Of a stretch of 64,000 nucleotides of DNA, positions 38,158-47,795 are shown in pieces. The notes under the pieces were generated by a model. The model was not told the origin of the DNA, made no database searches, and saw nothing but the letters and a program-made list of their open reading frames with translations. Position numbers and translations under genes: made by a program. Source of the stretch: Litoreibacter meonggei. GTDB lineage: Bacteria > Pseudomonadota > Alphaproteobacteria > Rhodobacterales > Rhodobacteraceae. The stretch's first letter is position 1, and every line of letters starts with the position of its first letter. The stretch is taken from positions 186,001 through 250,000 of the forward strand of contig NZ_RCCE01000002.1 of assembly GCF_003663885.1 (NCBI RefSeq), written 5' to 3'.

Positions 38158-38325
38158 GGGAGTGGTGCTAAATGCGAGGGTGGATTTGGGCAAGGAGAAA
38201 GGCACATCTGTTCTCGCCGGCATCAGCCCGCGCGTCGGTTCGTCGACAGAAATTGGCTTGAGCGCGGGTTTCGTGTACTCTTCGAGCATTCTAGAACTGA
38301 TTTTTCATTTAATTTGGAGAAGCCA

Positions 38326-38889
38326 ATGCCTTCTTTCCATTCCAAAGGATACCCTTGGATCAAGTATTTTCTTGAACATCGCCTTCCAGCGATTGCTCGT
38401 ACGAAACCCCGGGTCTTTAAAGCCTTTCAGAAGCATAGCAATCTAACCGAGAAGGATGCCGCAACCGTATTAAAGCCGAGAATGCTGCCGCGCGTTGTCC
38501 TAAGAGATATGCCCGGCAAATACGGAAACACTCCACTGGGCATGGCGCAGATTCAAATCGAAAAGACGTTTGCAAAAGAGCTCGAAGAAGCACTTTCGCA
38601 CACACGTATGCCTAGCGGAGACTACCATGCCCCCACTGACTTGGAGGTGAACGGTCTTTTGCTGCTGGAAGCCACCATTTTGCACGAAATGGTGCACTAC
38701 TTTAGATTGAAAACACTCGAGTCAGCCCGCATCAATGCCACGTCCGGTGCCAAGGGCTACGGGATTGAAGAGCGTCAAGCACGCAGATTTGAAAAGGACG
38801 CCTATGGTTATCTACCAGGGGTTCGAAACACCATGATGTCGCGGCATCTGCCGAAAACGTCAGTCTATATGGGTGAAGAAGAGGTGTAG
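38326..38889 (+). CDS. putative zinc metalloprotease-like protein (HExxH), inserted in dcw cluster
   Basis: A 187-residue protein with no signal peptide. HEMVH at residues 120-124, inside a helix (LLLLEATILHEMVHYF), is the classic zincin zinc site; downstream acidic residues in EERQARRFEKDAYGY (about 148-162) could give the third ligand. I cannot name the family. GGAGAA just before the ATG is a good RBS. It is encoded opposite to the dcw genes, between murB and DUF2484, and 38341-38400 is only 27/60 G+C against a clearly GC-rich background, consistent with later acquisition. Activity is unproven. Confidence 0.7.
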   Translation: MPSFHSKGYPWIKYFLEHRLPAIARTKPRVFKAFQKHSNLTEKDAATVLKPRMLPRVVLRDMPGKYGNTPLGMAQIQIEKTFAKELEEALSHTRMPSGDYHAPTDLEVNGLLLLEATILHEMVHYFRLKTLESARINATSGAKGYGIEERQARRFEKDAYGYLPGVRNTMMSRHLPKTSVYMGEEEV

Positions 38890-38983
38890 TGACCACCAAA
38901 GGGTGGGTACCTTAGCTTTTTCTGAGACCAAAGAGTGTGGGGGGGCCACATCGCCCACTCTGCGGATTGCGATCCAAATTGCC

Positions 38984-39244
38984 CTACTCCGCAGGTTCGC
39001 CCACGGTTTTGCGCTTCATCCAGCGGCCCAGATAGCGGACGGGCCAGCGTAGGACAGAGACGCCTGCGGCGAGACAGATCAGGCCGATCCATGGGCCGTT
39101 CTCGAACGTCACCCACCCCAAGAGCGGCACGCCAATGGCGATCAAGATGTACGCCCTGCGCCAGAGATTGTCGTTCGACGGCAGCATTGCCAGCAAGTTT
39201 GCGGCAATCACCCATACAAATGCTGCGACCAAAGAAAGGCTCAT
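38984..39244 (-). CDS. DUF2484 family membrane protein
   Basis: An 86-residue protein with about three hydrophobic segments (MSLSLVAAFVWVIAANLLAM, AYILIAIGVPLLGWV, WIGLICLAAGVSVL) and a basic C-terminus. It matches the DUF2484 proteins that Rhodobacterales carry between murC and murB. Function unknown. ATG 39244 gives the compact family form. Confidence 0.8.
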   Translation of the reverse strand: MSLSLVAAFVWVIAANLLAMLPSNDNLWRRAYILIAIGVPLLGWVTFENGPWIGLICLAAGVSVLRWPVRYLGRWMKRKTVGEPAE

Positions 39245-39323
39245 ACCAACCCTGCCAAATACCTGGAGAAACACGTCTCGACTCTGCCTAGAGTGGCCCA
39301 AGGAAATGATAGATAAAAGTCAG

Positions 39324-40736
39324 TCATTTCCCACCTTTTGCGGTCAAACGATCAGGAAGGCCATTGGCCCAAGCACTGATCGTCCCCGCTCCCAAAAGCA
39401 CCACCATATCGCCTTCGCGGGCTTGTTCGCGGACGAGGCGCAGCAGGTCGTCTTCATCAATCACAGCGCGGGCGTGGCGGTGGCCGTGGCGCAAAAGACC
39501 TGCGACCAGATCGTCGCGGGAGGCGCCCTCGATAGGCTCCTCGCCCGCGGCGAAGATGTCGGCGATACCCACCACGTCGGCGTCGTTGAAGCAGGAGCAG
39601 AAGTCATCGAACAACGAGTGCAACCGCGAGTAGCGGTGCGGCTGGTGGATGGCGATGACGCGGCCCTCGGTGGCTTGCCGCGCGGCTTTGAGGACGGCGG
39701 CGATTTCGACGGGGTGGTGGCCGTAATCGTCGATGATGGTGACGCCACCCACCTCGCCCACCTTGGTGAAGCGGCGGTTGACGCCGCCGAAATTGGCGAG
39801 GGCGGTTTTGATTTCGTCAGCCTTCATGCCCAAGTGGCGGGCGACGGCCACGGCAGAAAGCGCATTGGAGACGTTGTGGTCACCAGGCATGGGCAAACTA
39901 CAGCCTTCGATCACGATACCGTCGTTTTGCAACGCAATGTCGAAATGGGCGACGCCTGCTTTGTAAGTCAGGTTGACCGCGCGGACGTCGGCCTGTGCGT
40001 TGAAGCCGAAAGTGACGACACGGCGGTCGGTGATCTTGCCGACCAGCGTTTGCACCTCGGGGTGGTCGGTGCAGCACACGGCGAGGCCGTAGAACGGGAT
40101 GTTGGAGACGAAATCGAGGAAGCCCTGACGGAGCGTGTCGAAGTCGCCCCAATGCTCCATATGTTCGGGATCGATATTGGTGACGATGCCGATGGTGGCG
40201 GGGAGGCGGTTGAAGGTGCCGTCGGACTCGTCGGCCTCGACCACCATCCACTCGCCCTGCCCCACGCGGGCGTTAGAGCCATAGGCGTGGATGATGCCGC
40301 CGTTGATCACCGTCGGGTCGATGCCGCCCGCGTCCAGCAGGGCCGCGACCATGGTGGTCGTGGTGGTCTTGCCGTGGGTGCCTGCGACGGCGATGTTCGA
40401 TTTCAGGCGCATCAGTTCGGCCAGCATCTCGGCGCGGCGGACGACGGGCAGGCCTTGCAGGCGGGCCTCGTCGAGCTCGGCATTGCCGGGTTTGATGGCG
40501 GAGGAGATGACGACGACGTCGGCGTTCTCCAAGTTTTCGGCGCGTTGGCCCTCGAAGATCACAGCCCCCAGCTTCGCCAACCGGTCGGTGATTTTGGAGG
40601 TCTTGGCGTCGGAGCCTTGGACGGTATAGCCAAGGTTCAACAGCACCTCGGCGATGCCGGACATGCCGATGCCGCCGATGCCCACGAAGTGGATGGCGCC
40701 AAGTTCTAACGGGAGTTTTGTTGCTGCTGCGTTCAT
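39324..40736 (-). CDS. murC: UDP-N-acetylmuramate--L-alanine ligase
   Basis: A 470-residue Mur ligase adding L-Ala to UDP-MurNAc. It shows [17 protein letters not shown] at the N-terminus, the ATP-binding [30 protein letters not shown] and the C-terminal [23 protein letters not shown]. The ATG overlaps the murG stop (ATGA). Confidence 0.98.
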   Translation of the reverse strand: MNAAATKLPLELGAIHFVGIGGIGMSGIAEVLLNLGYTVQGSDAKTSKITDRLAKLGAVIFEGQRAENLENADVVVISSAIKPGNAELDEARLQGLPVVRRAEMLAELMRLKSNIAVAGTHGKTTTTTMVAALLDAGGIDPTVINGGIIHAYGSNARVGQGEWMVVEADESDGTFNRLPATIGIVTNIDPEHMEHWGDFDTLRQGFLDFVSNIPFYGLAVCCTDHPEVQTLVGKITDRRVVTFGFNAQADVRAVNLTYKAGVAHFDIALQNDGIVIEGCSLPMPGDHNVSNALSAVAVARHLGMKADEIKTALANFGGVNRRFTKVGEVGGVTIIDDYGHHPVEIAAVLKAARQATEGRVIAIHQPHRYSRLHSLFDDFCSCFNDADVVGIADIFAAGEEPIEGASRDDLVAGLLRHGHRHARAVIDEDDLLRLVREQAREGDMVVLLGAGTISAWANGLPDRLTAKGGK

Positions 40737-41830
40737 GGGCTCTTCTTTGCGAGAGATTCTACGATGTCTACCAGCCGTTTCGTAGCGTCAGGGCGCGAAA
40801 CAGACAAGGCGGCAAGGACCATTTGCAGCGCGCCGTCGGGATTGCCGAGAATAGTTTCGACGTTTGCGGCCAATGTATCTGTGGTGAGCTGGCTTTCGGG
40901 GATCATAATCGCCGCACCTGCGTTTACCAACCCGCGCGCATTCGCAGTTTGATGATCGGCGGTTGCTGCGGCGAAGGGGATCAGGATGGACGGGCGGCCG
41001 ATGACGGAAATGTCGGCAACCGAGGACGCGCCCGCACGGGAGATGACCAGCTGCGCCTCGGCGAAGCGGGCGGGGACGTCTTGGAAAAACGGCTGCACGT
41101 CAGCGTCGATACCGGCTTCGGCGTAGGTCTGCTGGGCGGTCACGGCGTCTTCATCTCGGGCTTGGTGGGCCACACGCAAGTTGGCCCTTAAACCCTCGGG
41201 CAAGGCGGCAATGGCGGTTGGGACGACCTTGGACAGGATACGCGCGCCTTGGGAACCGCCGATGACGACGACGCTCATTGGATAGTCACCGGGCGAAATA
41301 TAGGGGGCCTCGGCGCGGTCCAGAACGGCTCCGCGCACAGGGTTTCCGGTGAAGATACCCTCGACGCCTTCGGGCAATTCGGTTGGCCACGTGCCGCAGG
41401 CCACCGTATCAACGCGTTTGGCAAAGACTTGATTGACGCGGCCAAGCACGCCGTTTTGCTCATGGATCGCGCGCGGCAACCGCATGAGGTAGGCCGCCGA
41501 GATTGCCGGGAAGCTGGGATAGCCGCCAAAGCCGACGACCACCGTGGGCCGGTCGCGGCGGAACCCCATCATAGCGGAGAGAACACCAGCGGCCAGCTTG
41601 AACGGGGCGGTGAGTTTTCCGGCGATGCCCCCACGCGCGAAGGTGGCCGATTTGACCTGCTCGATTTGGACAGAGTGGGGAAAGCCGCCCGTGTAGCGCG
41701 CGCCGCGTGCATCGGTGGACAGCTTCACGCGCCAGCCTTTTGCCAGCATCGCCTCGGCCAAGGCCTGAGCCGGGAACATATGCCCGCCCGTGCCGCCCGC
41801 AGCGATGACCAGAAGTGGCGCGTCAGACAT
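40733..41830 (-). CDS. murG: undecaprenyl-PP-MurNAc-pentapeptide GlcNAc transferase
   Basis: A 365-residue GT28 glycosyltransferase that makes lipid II from lipid I at the inner membrane face. The N-terminal [43 protein letters not shown] and the UDP-binding [20 protein letters not shown] are present. It overlaps ftsW by one base (TAATG) and murC by four. Confidence 0.97.
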   Translation of the reverse strand: MSDAPLLVIAAGGTGGHMFPAQALAEAMLAKGWRVKLSTDARGARYTGGFPHSVQIEQVKSATFARGGIAGKLTAPFKLAAGVLSAMMGFRRDRPTVVVGFGGYPSFPAISAAYLMRLPRAIHEQNGVLGRVNQVFAKRVDTVACGTWPTELPEGVEGIFTGNPVRGAVLDRAEAPYISPGDYPMSVVVIGGSQGARILSKVVPTAIAALPEGLRANLRVAHQARDEDAVTAQQTYAEAGIDADVQPFFQDVPARFAEAQLVISRAGASSVADISVIGRPSILIPFAAATADHQTANARGLVNAGAAIMIPESQLTTDTLAANVETILGNPDGALQMVLAALSVSRPDATKRLVDIVESLAKKSP

Positions 41831-42999
41831 TACTGCCCCCTGCGGCGCAGAAGGATGTCGCGCATTTCATCTTGCGGGCGCTGGCGCGTGAAGGCCAGAA
41901 GCATGCCAAGAGCGATGCCCCCTGCGATCAGCGACGAGCCGCCGTTGGAAACAAATGGCAGCGTCATGCCCTTGGCGGGCAGCAGACGCACGGCGACGCC
42001 CATGTTGATCACCGCCTGCATGGCGAACATGGCGACGAGGCCGGTGCCTGCGAGGCGGATAAACGGATCACGTTCCTTCATCAGGCGGTGCAGGCAGCGC
42101 ACCGAGAAGATCGCATACAGCGCAATGATCGCCAGCACCATGACGAGGCCGTATTCCTCGGCGGCGACGGCGATGATGAAGTCGGTATGCGCATCCGGCA
42201 AGGACCATTTCACCGACCCCTCGCCCACACCCACACCGAAAAAACCGCCTTCACGGATGGCGTTGGTGGCGTAGCCCAGCTGGGTGGTCGGATCGACCTC
42301 GGCACTCAGGAAACCATCAATGCGGCGGGCGAAGTGTTCGGACAGCGAATAGGCGGTGACACCTGCGAAGGAGACCGCCCCCGCCATACCGATCAGCAGG
42401 ATCATCGGCGCACCGGCCACGAAGTAGACAACGCCCCAGCCGAACAGCACCAAGCAGGCTTGGCCAAAATCGGGCTGCATCGCGAGAAAGCCCACGACGA
42501 TCAGCGTCAGGATCAGCGAATAGAGCTTGCCGGGGGGGCCGTTGATTTCCTGACTGCCGGCGATTAGCCACGCGGAGGTGACGATGAATACTGGCTTGAG
42601 GAATTCCGACGGCTGGAACGAACCAAAGCCCAGCGAATACCAGCGCGTGGCACCCTTGCCGAAATCAGTACCGAATACCGGCAACAGCATCAGCGCGACC
42701 AGCGTGACCATGAAGAACAGCGTGGCGAGGCGGCGGACCATATGGGTCGACATCATCGACACCGCGATCATCACGCACATGGCCACGCAGCCGAAGAAGG
42801 CTTGACGGGTCACATAGTGGAACGGGTCGAGCCCGTTCTTTTCGGCCAAAGGCGGCGACGCCGCGAGGCCCAACAAAAGTCCGATGCCAAACAGCGCAAA
42901 AACGCAGGTCATCGACCAACGATCCAAAGTCCGCCACCATTTGGGTAAAATTGGCTCGCCCGGATGTACCAGAGCGGTGCCATACACCATCTCAGTCAT
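41830..42999 (-). CDS. ftsW: SEDS-family peptidoglycan glycosyltransferase FtsW
   Basis: A 389-residue polytopic membrane protein (about ten hydrophobic segments), the septal glycan polymerase acting with FtsI. SEDS features include [39 protein letters not shown], and in the C-terminal third [21 protein letters not shown] and [18 protein letters not shown]. It is the first minus-strand gene after the two plus-strand genes at 43132-44206, so it may rely on a local promoter. Confidence 0.97.
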   Translation of the reverse strand: MTEMVYGTALVHPGEPILPKWWRTLDRWSMTCVFALFGIGLLLGLAASPPLAEKNGLDPFHYVTRQAFFGCVAMCVMIAVSMMSTHMVRRLATLFFMVTLVALMLLPVFGTDFGKGATRWYSLGFGSFQPSEFLKPVFIVTSAWLIAGSQEINGPPGKLYSLILTLIVVGFLAMQPDFGQACLVLFGWGVVYFVAGAPMILLIGMAGAVSFAGVTAYSLSEHFARRIDGFLSAEVDPTTQLGYATNAIREGGFFGVGVGEGSVKWSLPDAHTDFIIAVAAEEYGLVMVLAIIALYAIFSVRCLHRLMKERDPFIRLAGTGLVAMFAMQAVINMGVAVRLLPAKGMTLPFVSNGGSSLIAGGIALGMLLAFTRQRPQDEMRDILLRRRGQ

Positions 43000-43131
43000 G
43001 AGAATTACCGCCTTAACTGCCTCGATCGCCCGATTGTTCGGGTCTATGCGCAGACTCTAACGGGAAATTGCCGTGCAATCCAGCCTCTAGTTGGTGCTAT
43101 GATCGGCATAAATCGGCTTGGAGGCTGCGAG

Positions 43132-43725
43132 ATGAGCGAAGATGTGACGGTGAGATGCCAATGCGGTGGGTTTCAGGCGCGGCTGCGCGGGGCGGATGCG
43201 ACGAATGGCAACCACGGGTTGTGCTATTGCACCGACTGTCAGGCCTTCGCACGCCACCTTGGGCAGTTTGGCGTGGCGACGGATGCCAAGGGCGGGACGG
43301 AGATTTACCAAACCCAGCCTGCGCGGGTGGAGATCTTGGCGGGCAAGGATCAGTTGGCGCTGCTGCAACTGAAGGAAAAGGGCCTGTATCGCTGGTACGC
43401 CAAATGCTGCAACACGCCGATTTGCAACATGGTGGGAAACCCGAAGATCAGCTTTGCGGGGTTTCTGGTTGCCAATATCGCCGAGCCGGAGGGTCTTGGC
43501 CCGATCCGGTTCCGCTACAAATCGGAGCAGGCGTTGGAGCCTGTGTCGGAGCCGTCCGGCAGCATGATCGGCTTCATCGCCCGCACCGTCCGCGCGATCG
43601 CGGCGGAGCGGATTTCAGGGCGCTGGAAGAAAACACCGTTCTTTGGCGAGGACGGTCAGGCGATTGTGAAGCCGTATGTGCTGAGTGAGGCGGAGCGGGA
43701 GAAGGCTTATGATGGGGTGAGATAG
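43132..43725 (+). CDS. DUF6151-type GFA-like zinc protein
   Basis: A 197-residue cytoplasmic protein. Cys residues are grouped as RCQCG, LCYCTDC and KCCNTPICN, the layout of GFA/CENP-V-like zinc-binding proteins of the DUF6151 group. The CYCxDCQAFARHL stretch is diagnostic. Function unknown. The RBS GGAGG precedes ATG 43132. It is encoded on the strand opposite to murD and ftsW, splitting the dcw cluster. Confidence 0.8.
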   Translation: MSEDVTVRCQCGGFQARLRGADATNGNHGLCYCTDCQAFARHLGQFGVATDAKGGTEIYQTQPARVEILAGKDQLALLQLKEKGLYRWYAKCCNTPICNMVGNPKISFAGFLVANIAEPEGLGPIRFRYKSEQALEPVSEPSGSMIGFIARTVRAIAAERISGRWKKTPFFGEDGQAIVKPYVLSEAEREKAYDGVR

Positions 43726-43891
43726 CCACATAAATAGCCTTCAAGCCTGCACAAAATAACATGCTAAGCTATTCAAAACCTTACCCGCGTGCGGGTTTTG
43801 TCAAATCAGATAGGGCCACACGCCGAGTTTCCACATTTTGAGAATAACTCGAGCTGTGCTACGACTTTTCTAGCATTTAGGGGAAATTACG

Positions 43892-44206
43892 ATGAAAAGT
43901 CAGTTTAAAACGTGCCTTGTTGGAATCGTGCTTCTGGTTGTGAGTGCATGCGCTGAACCGGGAATTCCGACACTTGTGAAAGCCAGCACCAAACCATTGC
44001 CGGATGGAAAGATTACGATCGAGGGTGCCGACTACCGCCTTAAGCGCGCGATTGCCTTGAATGGATACAAAAAGGGAGAAGAAGTCTGGGCCATCGTCGT
44101 GACCGGCGAGACCTATTCCTGCACCACGGCCACTCAAGCAGGTTGCGAATTTACGTTGGAGAGAGCCAAGAAGAAGCAACGCGCTGAACGCGACATGGGG
44201 TATTGA
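43892..44206 (+). CDS. putative lipoprotein, function unknown
   Basis: A 104-residue protein with a short signal (KTCLVGIVLLVVSAC) and a lipobox VVSAC placing Cys20 as the lipidated residue. The ~85-residue mature part has a strand-rich pattern (KITIEGADYRLKRAI, VWAIVVTGETYSC) and a Lys/Arg-rich tail. I do not recognise it. AGGGGAAA is a good RBS. It stands with DUF6151 as the second plus-strand gene inside the dcw run; 43921-43980 is 31/60 G+C. Confidence 0.65.
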   Translation: MKSQFKTCLVGIVLLVVSACAEPGIPTLVKASTKPLPDGKITIEGADYRLKRAIALNGYKKGEEVWAIVVTGETYSCTTATQAGCEFTLERAKKKQRAERDMGY

Positions 44207-44301
44207 CGCATGACAAAAGTCAGCATGTTTTTGCGCTAATTCTGTAAGGCTAAGTCCGGCTTAGAACTTGGGGATCAAATCGGGAGTCGAGCGCTAAACA
44301 C

Positions 44302-45705
44302 TCAACTTTGGCTCAAAACCTCAACCTGCGCGATGAAATCCTCGCCGCGTTTTTCGAAGCTGTCGTATTGGTCAAAACTGGCGGCGGCGGGGGCCAGCAG
44401 GACGGTGTCGCCTTTGACCGCATCGGCGGCGGCGCGGGCGACGGCGGTGGCCATGTCGGTGCAGACCTCGTGGGGCAGATCGCCCAGTTGCATGGCGAAA
44501 CTCGCGGCCTCGCGACCGATCACATAGGCTTTGGTGACGCCGCCCAAGTGGGGCAGCAAGCCGCCCAAGCCGCCCTCTTTCTCCAGCCCGCCACATATCC
44601 AGCGGATGTTGGTGAACGCCTGCAACGCCTTGGCGGCGCTGTCGACATTGGTGGCCTTGCTGTCATTGACGAATTTCACCCCGTCCTTCTCGCCCACCAG
44701 TTGCGAGCGGTGCGGCAGGCCGCCGAAGCTGTGGAAGGCGGCCTCAATAACGCGAGGGGCAAGCCCGACCGTGCGGCAGGCGGCGTAGGCGGCGCAGGCG
44801 TTTTGGTGGTTGTGGGCGCCGGGCAAGCCGGGGACCGCGCGCAGGTCGATGGAGGCCATCTGCTTGCCCTTGCGCCATTCTGCGAGGAAGCCCTTCTTGG
44901 CGAAGACGTTCCAGCCGTCACCCGCCAGCTTGCGCCCGCTGGAGACGCGGATCACGCGGTCGTCGGTGGCACCTCCGGCCATCTGGTTGGCGAGGTATTG
45001 CCCCTCGTCCTCGTCCACGCCGATGATGCAGCGGTCGGGGCCGCCTTCGGAAAACAGGCGGCGTTTGGCGGCGAAATAGCCGCCCATGCCGTGGTGGCGG
45101 TCCAGATGATCGGGGCTGAGGTTGGTGAACACCGCGACGTCCGGCGTCAGGGATCGCGCAAGGTCGGTCTGGTAGCTGGAGAGTTCCAGCACCACGACTT
45201 CGCCGTCGATGGCGGGGTCCATGTCCAGCACTCCGCGCCCGATATTGCCCGCAAGTTGGGTGGGGCGTTGAGCGTGCTCAAGGATGTGGTGGATCAGGGC
45301 GGAGGTGGTGGATTTGCCGTTGGAGCCGGTGACGGCGACGATCTTCGGGATCCGCTCGAAATTATCCCACTCGGAGGTGGCGAAGGAGCGGAAGAATAGC
45401 GAGATGTCGTTGTCCACCGGCACGCCCGCGTCCCATGCGGCGCGCACGACTTTGTTGGGTTCGGGGTAAAGATGCGGGATGCCAGGAGAGACGATGAGCG
45501 TGGCCACGCCGTCAAACGCGCCTTGCTTGGAGAGGTCGCGGATGGTGAAGCCTTCCGCCGTCGCCGCGTCGCGGGCCTTCTCGTTATCGTCCCACGCGGC
45601 CACCTCTGCCCCGCCCTCGCGCAGGGCGCGTGCGGCGGACAGACCGGAGCGGCCAAGTCCCAGAACGGCGACGGTCGTGCCGGAGTATCCTTGAACGGGG
45701 ATCAT
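44302..45705 (-). CDS. murD: UDP-N-acetylmuramoylalanine--D-glutamate ligase
   Basis: A 467-residue Mur ligase adding D-Glu. Features are [15 protein letters not shown], the P-loop [34 protein letters not shown] and the C-terminal [16 protein letters not shown]. Its ATG overlaps the stop of the tautomerase gene by four bases (ATGA). Confidence 0.97.
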   Translation of the reverse strand: MIPVQGYSGTTVAVLGLGRSGLSAARALREGGAEVAAWDDNEKARDAATAEGFTIRDLSKQGAFDGVATLIVSPGIPHLYPEPNKVVRAAWDAGVPVDNDISLFFRSFATSEWDNFERIPKIVAVTGSNGKSTTSALIHHILEHAQRPTQLAGNIGRGVLDMDPAIDGEVVVLELSSYQTDLARSLTPDVAVFTNLSPDHLDRHHGMGGYFAAKRRLFSEGGPDRCIIGVDEDEGQYLANQMAGGATDDRVIRVSSGRKLAGDGWNVFAKKGFLAEWRKGKQMASIDLRAVPGLPGAHNHQNACAAYAACRTVGLAPRVIEAAFHSFGGLPHRSQLVGEKDGVKFVNDSKATNVDSAAKALQAFTNIRWICGGLEKEGGLGGLLPHLGGVTKAYVIGREAASFAMQLGDLPHEVCTDMATAVARAAADAVKGDTVLLAPAAASFDQYDSFEKRGEDFIAQVEVLSQS

Positions 45706-46037
45706 GCGGTAGCCCCTTGTAGGTTGTCGGTGTGATAATACGGGCCGTTAAAGGCCAGCTCCAGCGAGAAGGCGCAAGGCTGGTCAACGATGGCTTTCAG
45801 CCCTGCCGACAAATCCCCCAAAAGCGCGGTCATGAAATCCGCGTTGCGATGCGCCTTTGGCAGCATCGTGATGTTGACGATCACATGGGTGTGGTGGAAG
45901 TCGCTGATCTGGAAGGCGCGGGATTTGACCGCCCCTGCCCCGCTGTCATGGTTGGCAATCGTGGCCTCGATCAGGCCCATCATCGCCTGCGTATCAAGTG
46001 TCATGTCGGCGGAGTATTTGATCTCGGCATGGGGCAT
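45702..46037 (-). CDS. 5-carboxymethyl-2-hydroxymuconate isomerase-like (tautomerase superfamily)
   Basis: A 111-residue tautomerase-fold protein. Pro2 becomes the N-terminal catalytic base after Met removal ([12 protein letters not shown]), and the body ([22 protein letters not shown], then the [15 protein letters not shown] end) matches HpaF/CHMI proteins. That enzyme isomerises CHM in homoprotocatechuate breakdown, but no other hpa gene is nearby. It lies 4 bases after the SDR gene and overlaps the murD start, so it is tightly embedded in the dcw operon. Its role there is unknown. Confidence 0.82.
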   Translation of the reverse strand: MPHAEIKYSADMTLDTQAMMGLIEATIANHDSGAGAVKSRAFQISDFHHTHVIVNITMLPKAHRNADFMTALLGDLSAGLKAIVDQPCAFSLELAFNGPYYHTDNLQGATA

Positions 46038-46041
46038 CGGG

Positions 46042-46698
46042 CTACCAGTCTATCTGTTGGCGGTCGCGGAAGAAGCCGCCTGTGGGGCCGGTGTCCGGTA
46101 AGGTGGCGAGCCAGATTGCGGTCTCTGCCCCCTCCTCCGGAGAGCGGGTCGCGCTGGCGCCGCCCATGCGGGTTTTCACCCAGCCGGGGCACATGGCGTT
46201 GACTTTAATGGTCGCGGGCAGGTCTTGTGCCGCGCGCAGCGTCAGGGCGTTGAGACCCGCCTTGGCGACAGCATAGGCCCCGCCACCGCCGAGCCCTTCG
46301 GCGAAACTGCCCCAGCCTGACGAGACGTTGACGATGCGCCCGTAGCCGCGAAGTTTCATGCCCGGCAGCGCGGTGCGGATCAGCTCGTAGGGGGCTTGCA
46401 GCATCACTTGCATGCTCCGCTCGAAATTGGTGCCATCATCGAACAACGGTACATCTTCGAGGATGCCCGCGTTGTTCACCAGCACGTCGACATGGCTGAC
46501 CCATGGCCGCGCCTCGTTAATAGATGTCGGATCGGCGACGTCCAGGCGCTTGAACTCGACCCCCAGTTCCGCTGCTGCGGCTTGGCCGTGATCCGGATCG
46601 CGGGCGCCGATGATGACGCGCAGCCCCGCATCGCGCAGACCAGCGGCAATCGCCTTGCCGATGCCGCGGTTTCCGCCAGTGACGAGCGCGCGCTTCAC
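46042..46698 (-). CDS. SDR-family oxidoreductase embedded between mraY and murD
   Basis: A 218-residue classical short-chain dehydrogenase. [13 protein letters not shown] is the cofactor loop, NNAG is in [11 protein letters not shown], Ser is in [13 protein letters not shown] and YAVAK is the YxxxK. ARDPD after beta2 suggests NADP. The GTG start at 46698 overlaps the mraY stop (GTGA), so translation is coupled. [12 protein letters not shown] at the end is typical of carbonyl-reductase-like SDRs. Substrate unknown. Confidence 0.87.
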   Translation of the reverse strand: MKRALVTGGNRGIGKAIAAGLRDAGLRVIIGARDPDHGQAAAAELGVEFKRLDVADPTSINEARPWVSHVDVLVNNAGILEDVPLFDDGTNFERSMQVMLQAPYELIRTALPGMKLRGYGRIVNVSSGWGSFAEGLGGGGAYAVAKAGLNALTLRAAQDLPATIKVNAMCPGWVKTRMGGASATRSPEEGAETAIWLATLPDTGPTGGFFRDRQQIDW

Positions 46699-47780
46699 CG
46701 GACTTTCAGGGTCGCGAGGCCGATCATCGCGAGGATCAGCGAGATGATCCAGAAGCGGATGACGATCTGCGGCTCGGCCCAGCCCTTCTTCTCGAAGTGG
46801 TGGTGGATCGGCGCCATCAGGAAGACCCGCTTGCCGGTTTTCTTGAAGTAGAGAACCTGAATGATAACCGAAAGGGTTTCGACCACGAAGAGGCCGCCGA
46901 CGATGCCCATGACCAGCTCGTGCTTGGTCAGAACGGCGATGGTTCCAAGCGCGCCGCCCAAAGCGAGCGAGCCTGTGTCGCCCATGAACACAGCTGCGGG
47001 AGGCGCGTTGTACCAAAGAAAGCCGAGACCACCGCCGATGAGGCCCGCCATGAAGATCAGCAACTCGCCCGTTCCGGGGACATAGTGCAGGCCCAGATAT
47101 TCGGTGAAGTCGACGCGGCCCACGGCATAGGCGATCACACCCAAAGTTGCGGCGGCGATCATCACCGGCATAATGGCGAGCCCGTCGAGGCCGTCGGTCA
47201 GGTTGACGGAATTGGCCGCCCCCACGATCACGAACATCGCGAAGGGGATGAACATGAAGCCTAGATTGACCAGCGTGTCCTTAAAGACAGGCAGCGCCAG
47301 TTGGTTAACCAGTGCGTCAGGATGCATGATCGTCGCGAAATAGCCCGCGATGCCTGCAATGATGAAGCCGATAATCAGGCGAATGCGGGCGGACAGCCCT
47401 GCATGGGAATTGGAGGTAACCTTGGCGTAGTCATCGACAAAACCGATTGCGCCGAAGCCGACAGTCACCGCGAGCACGATCCACACGAAGCCGTTGTCGA
47501 GCCGCGCCCAGAGCAGCGTCGAGAAGATCAACGCGCCGAGGATCAGCACCCCGCCCATGGTGGGGGTGCCTTGCTTGGTCAGAATGTGGCTTTCGGGGCC
47601 ATCATCGCGGATCGGCTGGCCGTTGCGCTGCTTGCGTTTGAGCAGATTGATCAGGGGACGGCCAAACAGGAAGCCGAAAATCAGCGCTGTGAAGAACGCC
47701 CCGCCCGCACGAAAAGTGATGTAGCGAAATAGGTTAAAGAAATCGCCGCCATCTGAAAATGCGGTGAGCCAATACAACAT
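46695..47780 (-). CDS. mraY: phospho-N-acetylmuramoyl-pentapeptide-transferase
   Basis: A 361-residue polytopic membrane enzyme (about ten segments) that transfers phospho-MurNAc-pentapeptide to undecaprenyl phosphate to make lipid I. The catalytic aspartates are in [10 protein letters not shown] and [11 protein letters not shown]; the conserved [11 protein letters not shown] is near the C-terminus. [14 protein letters not shown] is the usual first motif. It lies 15 bases after murF. Confidence 0.98.
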   Translation of the reverse strand: MLYWLTAFSDGGDFFNLFRYITFRAGGAFFTALIFGFLFGRPLINLLKRKQRNGQPIRDDGPESHILTKQGTPTMGGVLILGALIFSTLLWARLDNGFVWIVLAVTVGFGAIGFVDDYAKVTSNSHAGLSARIRLIIGFIIAGIAGYFATIMHPDALVNQLALPVFKDTLVNLGFMFIPFAMFVIVGAANSVNLTDGLDGLAIMPVMIAAATLGVIAYAVGRVDFTEYLGLHYVPGTGELLIFMAGLIGGGLGFLWYNAPPAAVFMGDTGSLALGGALGTIAVLTKHELVMGIVGGLFVVETLSVIIQVLYFKKTGKRVFLMAPIHHHFEKKGWAEPQIVIRFWIISLILAMIGLATLKVR

Positions 47781-47795
47781 GTAGCGGTGTCCCTC

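Noticed and set aside
39135-40709. Long plus-strand open frame (over 500 codons) opposite murC
   Set aside because: It is an antisense shadow of murC in GC-rich DNA; the minus strand carries all Mur-ligase motifs and the antisense product has Asp/Val/Gly-rich composition with no recognisable domain.
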